64,000 nucleotides of DNA from Bacteroidales bacterium (GTDB lineage: Bacteria; Bacteroidota; Bacteroidia; Bacteroidales; UBA10428), in assembly GCA_016931575.1 (NCBI GenBank), contig JAFGEO010000045.1:103449-167448 (forward strand). The letters run 5' to 3'. Shown one piece after another: positions 49,438 through 57,863 of this stretch; position 1 is the first letter of the stretch, and the number at the start of each line of letters is the position of its first letter. The notes under the pieces were generated by a model that was given only the letters and a program-made list of their open reading frames with translations, had not been told where the DNA came from and ran no database searches. The position numbers and the translations under genes were made by a program.

Positions 49438-51138
49438 ATGTTCACAAACAAGACACACTCCCTGGCTAATAACCACAGCATCAATATAAAACTATTTATT
49501 CTCACCTCATTCCTGACGGTTTTCTTATTTTCAGGTAAGAAATCCTATTCTCAGGATGCAGCACGCATCCCTTCTGAAAAGCCCAGACTGATCCTGCAGA
49601 TCCAGATCAGCCAGTTTCGCTACGATTTCATTCCGCGGTATTGGGATAAACTGAGTGACTATGGTTTCAAGCGATTGATAAACCGTGGTAGCTATTGTGA
49701 AAACACCTCCTATAATTACCTTTTCTCTGATATCGGGGTTGGGAGTGCAACTGTTGCCACGGGTACCAATCCCTCGCAACACGGAATTGTCGCCAGCAGC
49801 TGGTACAACAACCTGTACGACCAGGTTATTGATTATATCTACGATGAAAAAAGCGAAACCATCGGGGGAGGCTACGAGGCCGGCCGGTATTCCCCGGTGA
49901 ATATGATGACTACCACCTTTGCCGATGAGATCAAACTCTCGAACAACTTTAAGTCGAAAGTGATCGGGGTATGCATGCATCCAGCCCCGGCAATTTTCTC
50001 AACAGGTCCAACGGCTGATGCTGCCTATTGGTTTGATGACAGTGAGGGTACATTTGTCAGCAGTTCGTTCTACATGGACTCATTGCCTTCCTGGGTGGAG
50101 ACATTCAACGCCAAGAAATTTGCCGATATCTACATGGATAATGACTGGAACACCCTCAGGCCCATGCAGGATTACTCGGCCAGCCTTCTCGATAATAATG
50201 AGTATGAACCGGGCCTCTTCGGGCAACATGTTTTTCCCTACAATATTAAGGACCTTTCAAAGAAATTCAAGAGAAGGGAAAAATATGAAGTACTCCGCTA
50301 TACCCCTTTTGGCATCAACCTTGCCAAGGATTTTGCCATCTCAGCCATTGTTAATGAAAACCTGGGGACTGATGAATATACCGATGTACTGACCCTGAGC
50401 TTCACGGAAACTGAATACATCGCCAACCTTTTCGGCCCCCTTTCCGTGGAGATGGAAGATGCGGTCCTGCGCCTTGATAAAGAACTTGCCCATCTGCTGG
50501 ATTTTATTGAAAAACAAATCGGTAAAGAAAATATTCTCGTGATACTTACGGCAGAGCATGGTGTATCCCACCTTCCGGAGTATCTTGAAGACCACAAGGT
50601 GCCTTCGGGGTATTTCAATGCTGCCAGTAGCATCTCCCTGCTGAAAAGTTATATGAACAACATTTACGGTAAGGGAGACTGGATCAAACAATACCATGGA
50701 CAGCAAATCTACCTTAACCGGACCCTGGTCGAAGATGCCAAACTGAATCTCAGTGATGTTCAGACAAATGTTGCTAACCTGATGCTCCAGTTCAGTGGTG
50801 TTTCCAACACCATGACTGCATCAACCCTTCAATCCACCAACTTCACCAACGGCATCTTTTCCACTATGCAGAACGGATACAGCCAGAAAAGATCCGGAGA
50901 TGTTTTGCTCCATTTTACCACCGGATGGGCTGAAAAGCCAATGAGCGACAGAGGATTTGCCAGTCCTTACGGACACGACCGCCGTGTTCCGCTGATATGG
51001 TATGGGTGGAAAATAGGGCGCAATTCGATTAAACGTCCTGTGGACCTGACTGATATTGCCCCAACGATCAGTACCCTTTTGGAAATCTCTTACCCTAATT
51101 CTGCAACGGGGAAGCCTATTTTGGAGATCATTGAGTAG
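49438..51138 (+). CDS. PafA-like alkaline-phosphatase-superfamily protein with degenerate active site
   Basis: 566 residues with a signal-like segment (about 17-36). The overall fold pattern of PafA-type phosphatases/phosphodiesterases is clear (QFRYDFIPRYWDKLSDYGFK, ATGTNPSQHGIV, DAAYWFDDSEG, AEHGVSHLPEY, RRVPLIWYGW). However the residues that PafA uses are replaced: first metal Asp by Ser58 (QISQF), nucleophile Thr by Ile99 (SDIGVGS), Asn by Ser120, Lys and Arg of the MKDRA-type segment by His181 and Ala183, Asp/His by Glu326/Asn330, Asp of TADHG by Glu373, and the last His by Arg516; only His374 is retained. A pseudo-enzyme is likely. It lies 24 bases after DUF190. Confidence 0.8.
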   Translation: MFTNKTHSLANNHSINIKLFILTSFLTVFLFSGKKSYSQDAARIPSEKPRLILQIQISQFRYDFIPRYWDKLSDYGFKRLINRGSYCENTSYNYLFSDIGVGSATVATGTNPSQHGIVASSWYNNLYDQVIDYIYDEKSETIGGGYEAGRYSPVNMMTTTFADEIKLSNNFKSKVIGVCMHPAPAIFSTGPTADAAYWFDDSEGTFVSSSFYMDSLPSWVETFNAKKFADIYMDNDWNTLRPMQDYSASLLDNNEYEPGLFGQHVFPYNIKDLSKKFKRREKYEVLRYTPFGINLAKDFAISAIVNENLGTDEYTDVLTLSFTETEYIANLFGPLSVEMEDAVLRLDKELAHLLDFIEKQIGKENILVILTAEHGVSHLPEYLEDHKVPSGYFNAASSISLLKSYMNNIYGKGDWIKQYHGQQIYLNRTLVEDAKLNLSDVQTNVANLMLQFSGVSNTMTASTLQSTNFTNGIFSTMQNGYSQKRSGDVLLHFTTGWAEKPMSDRGFASPYGHDRRVPLIWYGWKIGRNSIKRPVDLTDIAPTISTLLEISYPNSATGKPILEIIE

Positions 51139-51412
51139 AAGGATCGGTTCTGCCTTGTGGCTGTTGATATGTGAGATCATACTTTCATGTTTTTGAAATT
51201 CCTTATTACCACAGAGAAAATCAAAACAATCCGTAGTCATTTCTTGCCTTCTTGTTGATATCAAACAAACTCTATGCGGTTGAGCAGACAGAATGCATTA
51301 CTGACGTAATGCACTGTATCCTAAGGAAAAAAGTATAAGAATGATCCCGGGCTAACCTCCCTGCGCTTAACTTACGATGAGCAAATCCGCCTACGCCATG
51401 GCTATGGCAGAT

Positions 51413-51444
51413 AAAAAAACCGGGAGACATCTGTTGTCTCCCGG
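51413..51444 (-). terminator. Terminator hairpin of repeat copy 1
   Basis: CCGGGAGACA (51420-51429) and TGTCTCCCGG (51435-51444) form a 10-bp stem; on the minus strand it is followed by seven T residues (plus A-run 51413-51419). Confidence 0.8.
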
Positions 51445-51450
51445 CTTCCA

Positions 51451-51481
51451 CAAAACTACTAACTAAACCAACTTGGGCAAA
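51451..51481 (-). promoter_or_regulatory. Perfect Bacteroidota promoter motif in repeat copy 1
   Basis: Minus-strand TTTG (51481-51478), exactly 19 bases, then TAGTTTTG (51458-51451). It is conserved without change in copy 2 (52219-52189). The terminator hairpin starts only 6 bases after it. Confidence 0.55.
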
Positions 51482-51613
51482 ACCGTCTAACCAATTGAAT
51501 CTATGGGCGTTATTTAGATTATCATGGTTGTTATTTCTAAATACTGTTACGGCACTTTGAATTATTAGTTTTTGATATTGGACGAATCGTTATATTTTCC
51601 TGACTAACTATTC

Positions 51614-52129
51614 TGGAAATATGACAATCATTTTCAGGAAGTGTTTTCAAAAAATTGGTGGTGGGTAATTGAGGTTGGTGAGTATGTGTGATGCTTGTGT
51701 TTTTTTTGTTGAGTTGTTGTTTAGAGGTGCTGCCTGAGCTAAAGTGCCCTGGGATCAGCCGAAGAGCCGAGCTTTGAGTTTATGGGTTGATGCCCCTGCT
51801 TTCGTTAGGTCAGGCTATTCCTCCCCCCAGGTGAGTGACAGGCTCACTGATGAGAGTGTGCGGGGCAAGGACAACACTCAGCGCACCTCTTTACCTCCCT
51901 CCTGATGGCTTATCGGGATTAAGCCGGGGGTCATCGTACTTTAATCGAAGAGCGGCTTTAGCCGTGGAAAGATTACGGTCTTTATCCGGAGTATTTTATA
52001 TTCAGGAATGCCTGCAATGGAGTTTTTGGAGGGTATCATAAGTTTTCCGGATATTGCTTGCAGATCTTAGTGCACTAGAATTCGCGAAAGATCAAATCCC
52101 CGGAAAATAGTATTGATCCCAAATCTGCC
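51614..52129. other. Non-coding stretch between repeat copies
   Basis: No supported gene. Frames here are short and have poor composition; the minus strand contains T-rich segments near 51700. Degraded sequence is a possibility. Confidence 0.5.
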
Positions 52130-52350
52130 TTCGTCAAGGCTACGGCGTAAAAAAAAGCCGGGAGACATCAAGTGTCCCCCGGCTTCCACAAAACTACTAA
52201 CTAAACCAACTTGGGCAAAACCGTCTAACCAATTGAATCTATGGGCGTTATTTAGATTATCCTGGTTATTTTTTCTATAAGCTGTTACGGTACCTCAACT
52301 AATAAGTTTTTGATATTGGACAAACCGTTTTATTTGCTTGACAAACGATT
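52130..52350 (-). repeat. Duplicated non-coding element, copy 2
   Basis: Second copy of the element at 51391-51613, 738 bases further along. The identical core is 52183-52261. Sequence outside the core is similar but diverged, including the spacer toward the GGGPS gene. The GGGPS gene starts 92 bases beyond its end on the same strand. Confidence 0.7.
52149..52183 (-). terminator. Terminator hairpin of repeat copy 2
   Basis: GCCGGGAGACA (52157-52167) and TGTCCCCCGGC (52173-52183). On the minus strand every pair is Watson-Crick or G-U; on the plus strand one pair would be A-C. Eight T residues follow on the minus strand. This points to transcription of the minus strand. Confidence 0.8.
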
Positions 52351-52442
52351 TAAAATTCCTTACTAAAATACCAATACCAATTTAAACAAAAAACAGAACT
52401 GTTTTTAAAAAAGAAATGCACAAATACTGCGGACACCAGCTG

Positions 52443-53156
52443 CTATCTGAAAGCCCTGGCAAGACTTTCAAGCGAATGGATATCTTCCTCCACAGCGTTA
52501 CCAACGACAATTATATCAGCCCCAGCACCAGAGATAGCACGTGCCTGTTCCGGTGTGCGGATCCCTCCTCCGATGACAAGTGGAATGGAAATATTCCTTT
52601 TGACCTCAGCAACCAGCTCCGGCCGGATACTCTGTGCTGCTCCACTGCCCGATTCCAGGTAGATTAACTGATTTCCCATCAGCTCACCTGCAATGGCAGT
52701 GGCAACCACAAGGTCAAATTTATCGGCCGGGATAGGCCTGGTATTACTGATGTATTCCACAGAGGAACCATTCCCCTCTCCCACCAGGATATAGGCTGTA
52801 GGAATCACTTCGATACCCGATTTCTTCAGAAAGGGTGCAGCAAGAACATGATTCCCGATCAGGTAATCAGGATTCCTGCCTGAGATCAGGGATAGCAGCA
52901 GAATTGCATCGGCTTTTCCACTTAGCTGAAGAAGGCTTCCCGGGAAAAGAATTACGGGCAGGTTGGTGTTTTTCTTAATGACTTCGATACAACCATCAAT
53001 GCGTTCATTCACCAGGCTCCCCCCAACCAGAATGTAATTAATTTTATTCTCTTCTGCAGCATAAAGGGTTGCCAGCAATGAATGCACAGTATACTTATCA
53101 GGATCAATCAGTAATCCGAATTTCTTTCCAGGTTTATTTATTTCATTGATCAGCAT
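52443..53156 (-). CDS. Geranylgeranylglyceryl/heptaprenylglyceryl phosphate synthase (GGGPS/PcrB family)
   Basis: 237-residue TIM-barrel enzyme that joins a polyprenyl diphosphate to glycerol-1-phosphate. Motifs: LLIDPDK (residues 16-22), YILVGGSLVNER, LFPGSLLQLSGKADAILLLS, YLESGSGAAQSI, LVIGGGIRTPEQA and GADIIVVGNAVEED. Such genes are normal in Bacteroidota, and this copy lies at the end of the gld cluster, 30 bases after the phosphopantetheinyl transferase gene. Confidence 0.9.
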   Translation of the reverse strand: MLINEINKPGKKFGLLIDPDKYTVHSLLATLYAAEENKINYILVGGSLVNERIDGCIEVIKKNTNLPVILFPGSLLQLSGKADAILLLSLISGRNPDYLIGNHVLAAPFLKKSGIEVIPTAYILVGEGNGSSVEYISNTRPIPADKFDLVVATAIAGELMGNQLIYLESGSGAAQSIRPELVAEVKRNISIPLVIGGGIRTPEQARAISGAGADIIVVGNAVEEDIHSLESLARAFR

Positions 53157-53186
53157 AGCAAATATCCTCCAGGCTGGCAGATTATA

Positions 53187-53828
53187 TTATGAGCTTTTAC
53201 AACAATACACCACCACATAATTATTTATGGTGAAGTAGTTGAGTTTAAATTTATCGTGCCAGTATTTATTATCCACCCAGCCATATACCACTCCAAAATC
53301 TTCGGGCTCAAAAGGCTCAATGGTCAGGTTTTTCTTAAAACTGATATCCTGTTTGTCACAGATCTTGTATAATGCTTCCTTGGCGCACCAATGTATATAC
53401 AGGTGGTATTTTCTTCTTCCGGGCTCCCGTATAATCACTTCATCCTCATTAATAAAGCGATCCTCAATATCACTGATCTTATGAGACATAAACTCAAGGT
53501 CCAGGCCAATTTTCTTCTTCTCACTCAGCATAATTGCCGTAAGGTTTTTTGAGTGAGAAATACTGATACGAAGCTTGCTCTGGTGGAGGAAGGGTTTACG
53601 CTTATCACTGTATACAATGGGGCCGATAGTATCTCCCGCAAGGTTCTTTAACAACACACGGACGCTAAGGAATTCAATCTTCCGATCTTCACTTTTAAAT
53701 CCATCAAGACGATCCTTTTCCCCCGGATATAAGTGTACCATTGAGTACAGGGTGTTGTAATCTTCTGTGATCTCCCAGATTCCAAAAACGCAATCCTCTT
53801 CGTACTTCTCCTTAAGTATCAGCGGCAT
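53187..53828 (-). CDS. 4'-phosphopantetheinyl transferase (Sfp type)
   Basis: 213 residues. Sfp-type motifs: ISISHSKNLTAIMLS, KIGLDLEFMSH (GIDIE-type metal site) and WCAKEALYKI (the WxxKEAxxK signature). Transfers phosphopantetheine from CoA to an acyl or peptidyl carrier protein. No polyketide or peptide synthetase is adjacent, so the target is probably ACP. Last but one in the mutY-ssb-gldE-gldD group; gldD ends 6 bases upstream. Confidence 0.92.
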   Translation of the reverse strand: MPLILKEKYEEDCVFGIWEITEDYNTLYSMVHLYPGEKDRLDGFKSEDRKIEFLSVRVLLKNLAGDTIGPIVYSDKRKPFLHQSKLRISISHSKNLTAIMLSEKKKIGLDLEFMSHKISDIEDRFINEDEVIIREPGRRKYHLYIHWCAKEALYKICDKQDISFKKNLTIEPFEPEDFGVVYGWVDNKYWHDKFKLNYFTINNYVVVYCCKSS

Positions 53829-53834
53829 ACTATT

Positions 53835-54491
53835 TTACTTCCATGAAATTGTATTAATCAAATGTACTACATCCTTTCTGAAGAAATCGATAGCAGGTGC
53901 AAGCGAATCATAATTTGGGGTGACATAAAAGTATAGCGATCCCCGCAATGATGAAGTACTGTCACTTACGAAAAAAGTCAGTGAAGTTGCTGTGTTACCA
54001 ACAAGGTCGTATATCAAGCCGTAAATTCTTTTCTCAGTATCCTGAATGACCGTCGATTCCACATCGTTGGCTTCGCCGGATGCTATCTGCTTCGAAATGA
54101 ATTCGTACTCATTCTCTTCCAGACGTTGAAGGTTGTCAATTGGATGGTAGGTAAGGTGTATTTTTGCTCCGTATTCCGGGGTACTGACATCAAACCAGCA
54201 GGGATGTTCCTTAAGGGAGACAACTTCAGAGTACACCGGATACTCGAAAGAAATGTTACAGTCGCTCTGAAAAATCCGGTATTCCTTTTCCGGAAATTCA
54301 ATGCGGAAGTATGCCCTTGGCTTCGGAATTGGTGTTTCCCTGAATTCCTCGACAAATCGTTTCGGGATCAGGAGCGATTTACCCGGTTCCCTCAGGAATA
54401 TATCCACGTATACGAATACTGCCAGGATGAGCACCAGGATAAGGGAAACTGCAAGGAGAATCTTAGACCGATGTGTTCTGATTACATTCAT
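53835..54491 (-). CDS. gldD: Gliding motility protein GldD (no lipobox)
   Basis: 218 residues. The GldD core is recognised by PKPRAYFRIEFPEKEYRIF (about residues 56-74), FDVSTPEYGAKIHLTYHPID and SLYFYVTPNYDSLAPAIDFF. The N-terminus is one transmembrane helix (ILLAVSLILVLILAVFVYVD) without any cysteine, whereas this family is usually annotated as a lipoprotein. Thus this copy would be anchored by a helix. GldD is required for gliding and T9SS function in Flavobacterium. Gap to gldE is 2 bases. Confidence 0.9.
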   Translation of the reverse strand: MNVIRTHRSKILLAVSLILVLILAVFVYVDIFLREPGKSLLIPKRFVEEFRETPIPKPRAYFRIEFPEKEYRIFQSDCNISFEYPVYSEVVSLKEHPCWFDVSTPEYGAKIHLTYHPIDNLQRLEENEYEFISKQIASGEANDVESTVIQDTEKRIYGLIYDLVGNTATSLTFFVSDSTSSLRGSLYFYVTPNYDSLAPAIDFFRKDVVHLINTISWK

Positions 54492-54493
54492 GC

Positions 54494-55864
54494 TTACTTT
54501 CTTGTTGGCCGGATCGAAACTTTGATCTTCTTGATCCTGCGGTGGTCCACGGAAGTGATGGTAAAAGTAAGGTTTTTATAGGTGAGTTTATCATCTTTTC
54601 TCGGAAACTCTCCGCGAAGTTCCAGGATTAGTCCTGCCAGCGTATCCGCTTCCCCCTTTACCTTATTGAATATATCGTCTTCAAGTTCAAGCACCTTATA
54701 CAGGTCGTTAAGCAGGATCTTACCCTCAAAAATAAAATTATTGTCATCGATCTTCTCATAGGGAAGAACTTCTGCATCCGACTCATCGGTTATTTCTCCT
54801 ACAATCTCCTCTAAAATATCCTCAAGTGTTACTATTCCGGAAGTCCCCCCGTACTCATCCACCACAACAGCCATGTGTATGCGGTTTGTCTGAAACTCTT
54901 TCAGCAGGTCATTAATCTTTTTACTTTCAGGAACAAAATAGGAAGGCCGGATCATTGACTGCCATTCGAATGAATTTGATTCGCTAAGGTGAGGCATCAG
55001 ATCCTTGATATAGAGGATCCCTCTGATCTGATCGAAGTTGTCTTCATAAACCGGGATCCTTGAGTAGCCTGAATCATTAATACGCTTTAACAAATCCTTG
55101 TAAGGTGTATTGATCTCCACGGCCACAGTGTCTACCCTTGAGCGCATAATGTCGCATACATCAATGTTGCCAAACTTGACAATCCCCTTCAGGATATCCC
55201 TTTCTTCGTTGAGGTGTGATTCCGTAAGCTCCAGTGCATCGGAGAGGTCATCGATGGACAGGTTGCCCGAGTGTTTCATCAGCTTTCGGTTGACGATCAA
55301 TGTCGAATAGATCAGGAAGGTGCTGATAGGCCAGAACAATTTGTTGAAAAATGCAAGCCCGGGAGCGGTTAACCTGGCAAACTGAATGGCAAAACGATTA
55401 GCATAAACCTTAGGGAAGATCTCACTGCAGAAAAGGATAAGTGCTGTCACAGCAACTACCTGTAACAGAAATGTTACCCAGTACGGACCTGATATCTCGA
55501 AAACAAGATTTGTAAGGAACGTTGAAAGAATGACGATTCCGATATTCACAAAATTATTTGTGATCAGAATGGTAGCGAGCAGCCTGTCCGGAAAGCTCAG
55601 TTGATGCAACACCATCTTATTCAAACGGCTTTTCGTTTCCCTGAGGTTTTCCAGTTCGTTTGGTTTGAGTGAAAAGAAGGCTACCTCGCTCCCGGAAACA
55701 AAACCCGAGATTAAAAGCAAAATGAGCAATACCACCAGGTAAACCACTACCTCACCGGAAATGCTCAAAATCCTAACACTGCAAAAAAAACCTACAATCG
55801 AATGATAATAATCTGATTCCAAAAGTTTATCAAAAAGTAAAACATCATCAGAATGGGAGATCAT
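54494..55864 (-). CDS. gldE: Gliding motility-associated protein GldE (CNNM/CBS transporter-like)
   Basis: 456 residues from MISHSDDVLLFDKLL; further-upstream start codons lie deep inside ssb and are not preferred. N-terminal CNNM/DUF21-type membrane domain (about 35-190; VLLILLLISGFVSGSEVAFF), two CBS domains (about 215-340; GYSRIPVYEDNFDQIRGILY and IHMAVVVDEYGGTSGIVTLE) and a CorC/HlyC-type C-terminal domain (about 360-445). GldE is linked to GldD in gliding bacteria. Its start overlaps the ssb stop by 17 bases, suggesting coupling. Confidence 0.93.
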   Translation of the reverse strand: MISHSDDVLLFDKLLESDYYHSIVGFFCSVRILSISGEVVVYLVVLLILLLISGFVSGSEVAFFSLKPNELENLRETKSRLNKMVLHQLSFPDRLLATILITNNFVNIGIVILSTFLTNLVFEISGPYWVTFLLQVVAVTALILFCSEIFPKVYANRFAIQFARLTAPGLAFFNKLFWPISTFLIYSTLIVNRKLMKHSGNLSIDDLSDALELTESHLNEERDILKGIVKFGNIDVCDIMRSRVDTVAVEINTPYKDLLKRINDSGYSRIPVYEDNFDQIRGILYIKDLMPHLSESNSFEWQSMIRPSYFVPESKKINDLLKEFQTNRIHMAVVVDEYGGTSGIVTLEDILEEIVGEITDESDAEVLPYEKIDDNNFIFEGKILLNDLYKVLELEDDIFNKVKGEADTLAGLILELRGEFPRKDDKLTYKNLTFTITSVDHRRIKKIKVSIRPTRK

Positions 55865-56300
55865 CAGCCCCATCAGCATCAACAGCTGGTCCGCTATTGT
55901 TATCCGGAGCCTGCTGTGCAGAATTATTCGAAGAATTTCCCGGAGATGACATCTCGGAACCTCCGAATTCACCCCGTTTTCCTAATAGATTCATAACATC
56001 GGCTACGATTTCCGTAGTATATCTTTTATTTCCATCACGATCATCCCATGCACGAGTTTTTATGCGGCCTTCAATATACACTTGACTGCCTTTTTTAACA
56101 TATTTTTCAGCTATTTCAGCCAAACCACGCCACAATACCACATTGTGCCATTCAGTCTGGGACACTTTCTCTCCGCCTTTGTTTGTGTAATTTTCAGTAG
56201 TAGCTAATCTGAAATTAGCCACGGGAGTCCCACTATCGAGGTAACGTATCTCAGGGTCATTTCCAACAAACCCTACCAATATTGCTTTGTTAACTGACAT
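55848..56300 (-). CDS. ssb: Single-stranded DNA-binding protein
   Basis: 150 residues. OB-fold (about 1-105; KAILVGFVGNDPEIRYLDSG, EWHNVVLWRGLAEIAEKYVK, YIEGRIKTRAWDDRDGNKRY), a Ser/Asn/Gly-rich linker and the acidic interaction tail ending DDLPF. Binds single-stranded DNA in replication and repair. A perfect -7 element (56330-56337) lies upstream. It follows mutY by 48 bases. Confidence 0.97.
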   Translation of the reverse strand: MSVNKAILVGFVGNDPEIRYLDSGTPVANFRLATTENYTNKGGEKVSQTEWHNVVLWRGLAEIAEKYVKKGSQVYIEGRIKTRAWDDRDGNKRYTTEIVADVMNLLGKRGEFGGSEMSSPGNSSNNSAQQAPDNNSGPAVDADGADDLPF

Positions 56301-56329
56301 AATTGAGTGTTTAATGAATCGTAAAAGTA

Positions 56330-56337
56330 CAAAAATA
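56330..56337 (-). promoter_or_regulatory. -7 element between mutY and ssb
   Basis: Minus-strand TATTTTTG is a perfect match to TAnnTTTG, 29 bases before the ssb start. No clear -33 TTTG, so it is tentative. Confidence 0.35.
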
Positions 56338-56348
56338 ATTAAATCGCA

Positions 56349-57416
56349 TCAGCTCTGTTGAGAAATCGTTAAAAGCTTTTCTTCCTTCAGGTATCTACTA
56401 ATCAGTTCAGGAAAGGGAAATGCCTTAATATCAGTCCTTTTAACCTGGATTACTCCGGGGTAAGAAATGGGCTTACGTACTTCAATCCGGATAAAACGGG
56501 TATGCAGGATCCGATGTGACAAAATATGCCTGTATTCCCTTGCCGAAGAAATGATTACTGCCTCACAGCCTGTAAAAGTACTCTCCCAAAATTTTCCAGA
56601 GAGTAATTTCCCGATTGGTTCTTCAGTTTCCGTTTCGATCAGGGGGAAGTCATAAAGTAAGGCCCAGATATCCCCAACGGCACGCTGGCGGAGAAAGATG
56701 ACATCTCCCATGGCCACGACCAGGTATGTGAAATAACGATGTGAGGGCTTCGGTTTTTTCACTTTCACAGGCAAGTCGCCCATGGCGTTTTTCTGCCTGG
56801 CATGGCACGATGCCTGCAGGGGACATACATCACATGCCGGGTTTCTGGGCAGGCAGATCAAGGCACCCAGCTCGATCATAGCCTGGTTATGCTTCCCCGG
56901 ATCCTTTCTGTCAAGCAAGTCATTAGCCGCCTGTAAAAAGACCTTCTTTCCGGGGCCGGTGTTAATCGGGTCAGTTATCCCAAGGTAGCGCGCCAGCACC
57001 CTATATACATTACCGTCCACTGCGGCCCATGCTTCCCCGAAAGCCAGGGAAGCAATTGCTGCCGCTGTATAATCGCCAATCCCGGGAAGTTTACGGATCA
57101 CTCTGTATTCCTCGGGAAATTTTCCATTGTATTCTTCCATGATGATCCGGGCTGCCTTATGCAGGTTCCTTGCGCGGGTGTAATAACCCAAACCTTGCCA
57201 GCAATGTAAAACTTCATTGACAGGGGCATCCGCCAGGGTTTTGATATCCGGGAATTGCCTGATAAATCTAAAATAGTAGGGAGTTCCCTGATTTACACGG
57301 GTTTGTTGCAATATTATCTCGGAAATCCATATCTGGTAGGGAAGACCCTCTTCTCTCCAGGCTAAATTTCGTTTGTTCCTGTCGTACCACTCTCCTATCA
57401 ACTCTGAAACATTCAT
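56349..57416 (-). CDS. mutY: A/G-specific adenine glycosylase
   Basis: 355 residues; removes adenine opposite 8-oxoguanine. HhH-GPD domain (about 20-215): WISEIILQQTRVNQGTPYYF, LPGIGDYTAAAIASLAFGEA (the helix-hairpin-helix), and Asp in AAVDGNVYRVLAR. The [4Fe-4S] cluster cysteines are in CLPRNPACDVCPLQASC (C-X6-C-X2-C-X5-C). A NUDIX-like C-terminal domain follows (about 230-345), recognising 8-oxoG. First of the minus-strand cluster with ssb, gldE and gldD. Confidence 0.97.
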   Translation of the reverse strand: MNVSELIGEWYDRNKRNLAWREEGLPYQIWISEIILQQTRVNQGTPYYFRFIRQFPDIKTLADAPVNEVLHCWQGLGYYTRARNLHKAARIIMEEYNGKFPEEYRVIRKLPGIGDYTAAAIASLAFGEAWAAVDGNVYRVLARYLGITDPINTGPGKKVFLQAANDLLDRKDPGKHNQAMIELGALICLPRNPACDVCPLQASCHARQKNAMGDLPVKVKKPKPSHRYFTYLVVAMGDVIFLRQRAVGDIWALLYDFPLIETETEEPIGKLLSGKFWESTFTGCEAVIISSAREYRHILSHRILHTRFIRIEVRKPISYPGVIQVKRTDIKAFPFPELISRYLKEEKLLTISQQS

Positions 57417-57492
57417 ACAATAAGGAAGTTATAAAATCAAATTAAATCACAAAAATACTATTGTTGGATTTCATATATCAATATAAATAATT

Positions 57493-57500
57493 TATATTTG
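57493..57500 (+). promoter_or_regulatory. -7 element for HU
   Basis: TATATTTG, a perfect match to TAnnTTTG, 58 bases before the HU start, within an AT-rich spacer between divergent mutY and HU. Confidence 0.45.
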
Positions 57501-57557
57501 CAACTCATTTGTGGAAGACAATAATGTAAATAACTGATAATTAAAGATTTTTTAAAA

Positions 57558-57842
57558 ATGACCAAAGCAGATATCGTAAACGAGATTTCGAAAAACACTG
57601 GAATTGAAAAAATAACTGTACAGAAGACCGTTGAAGCCTTCATGGAAGTAGTAAAGAATTCCCTGACAAAGGAAAAGAACGTGTACCTGAGAGGCTTTGG
57701 TAGCTTCATCGTAAAAAGGAGGGCAAAGAAAACTGCTCGGAACATTTCAAAGAATACTACTATTATTATTCCAGAGCATTTCATTCCTTCTTTTAAGCCT
57801 GCAAAGACATTTGTCAATAAGGTGAAATCGAATATTAAGTAA
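57558..57842 (+). CDS. HU-family DNA-binding protein
   Basis: 94 residues. HU/IHF fold: MTKADIVNEISKNTGIEKIT, then the conserved beta-arm core VYLRGFGSFIVKRRAKKTAR and the C-terminal helix (IIIPEHFIPSFKPAKTFVNK). Nucleoid-associated DNA bending. Followed after 21 bases by the 29-residue ribosomal-type gene. Confidence 0.95.
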   Translation: MTKADIVNEISKNTGIEKITVQKTVEAFMEVVKNSLTKEKNVYLRGFGSFIVKRRAKKTARNISKNTTIIIPEHFIPSFKPAKTFVNKVKSNIK

Positions 57843-57863
57843 TCATTTAAAATACTTTTTGTT

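Larger units (their letters stand above)
51391..51613 (-). repeat. Duplicated non-coding element, copy 1 (candidate RNA/regulatory repeat)
   Basis: A ~220-base element, repeated at 52130-52350. Its core (51445-51523) is 79 bases identical to 52183-52261. On the minus strand the core contains a perfect promoter-like TTTG-N19-TAGTTTTG (51481-51451), ending 6 bases before a terminator hairpin. The flanks are diverged: a REP-like palindrome TCCGCCTACGCCATGG style lies at about 51386-51411. Orientation and function are inferred. Confidence 0.7.
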
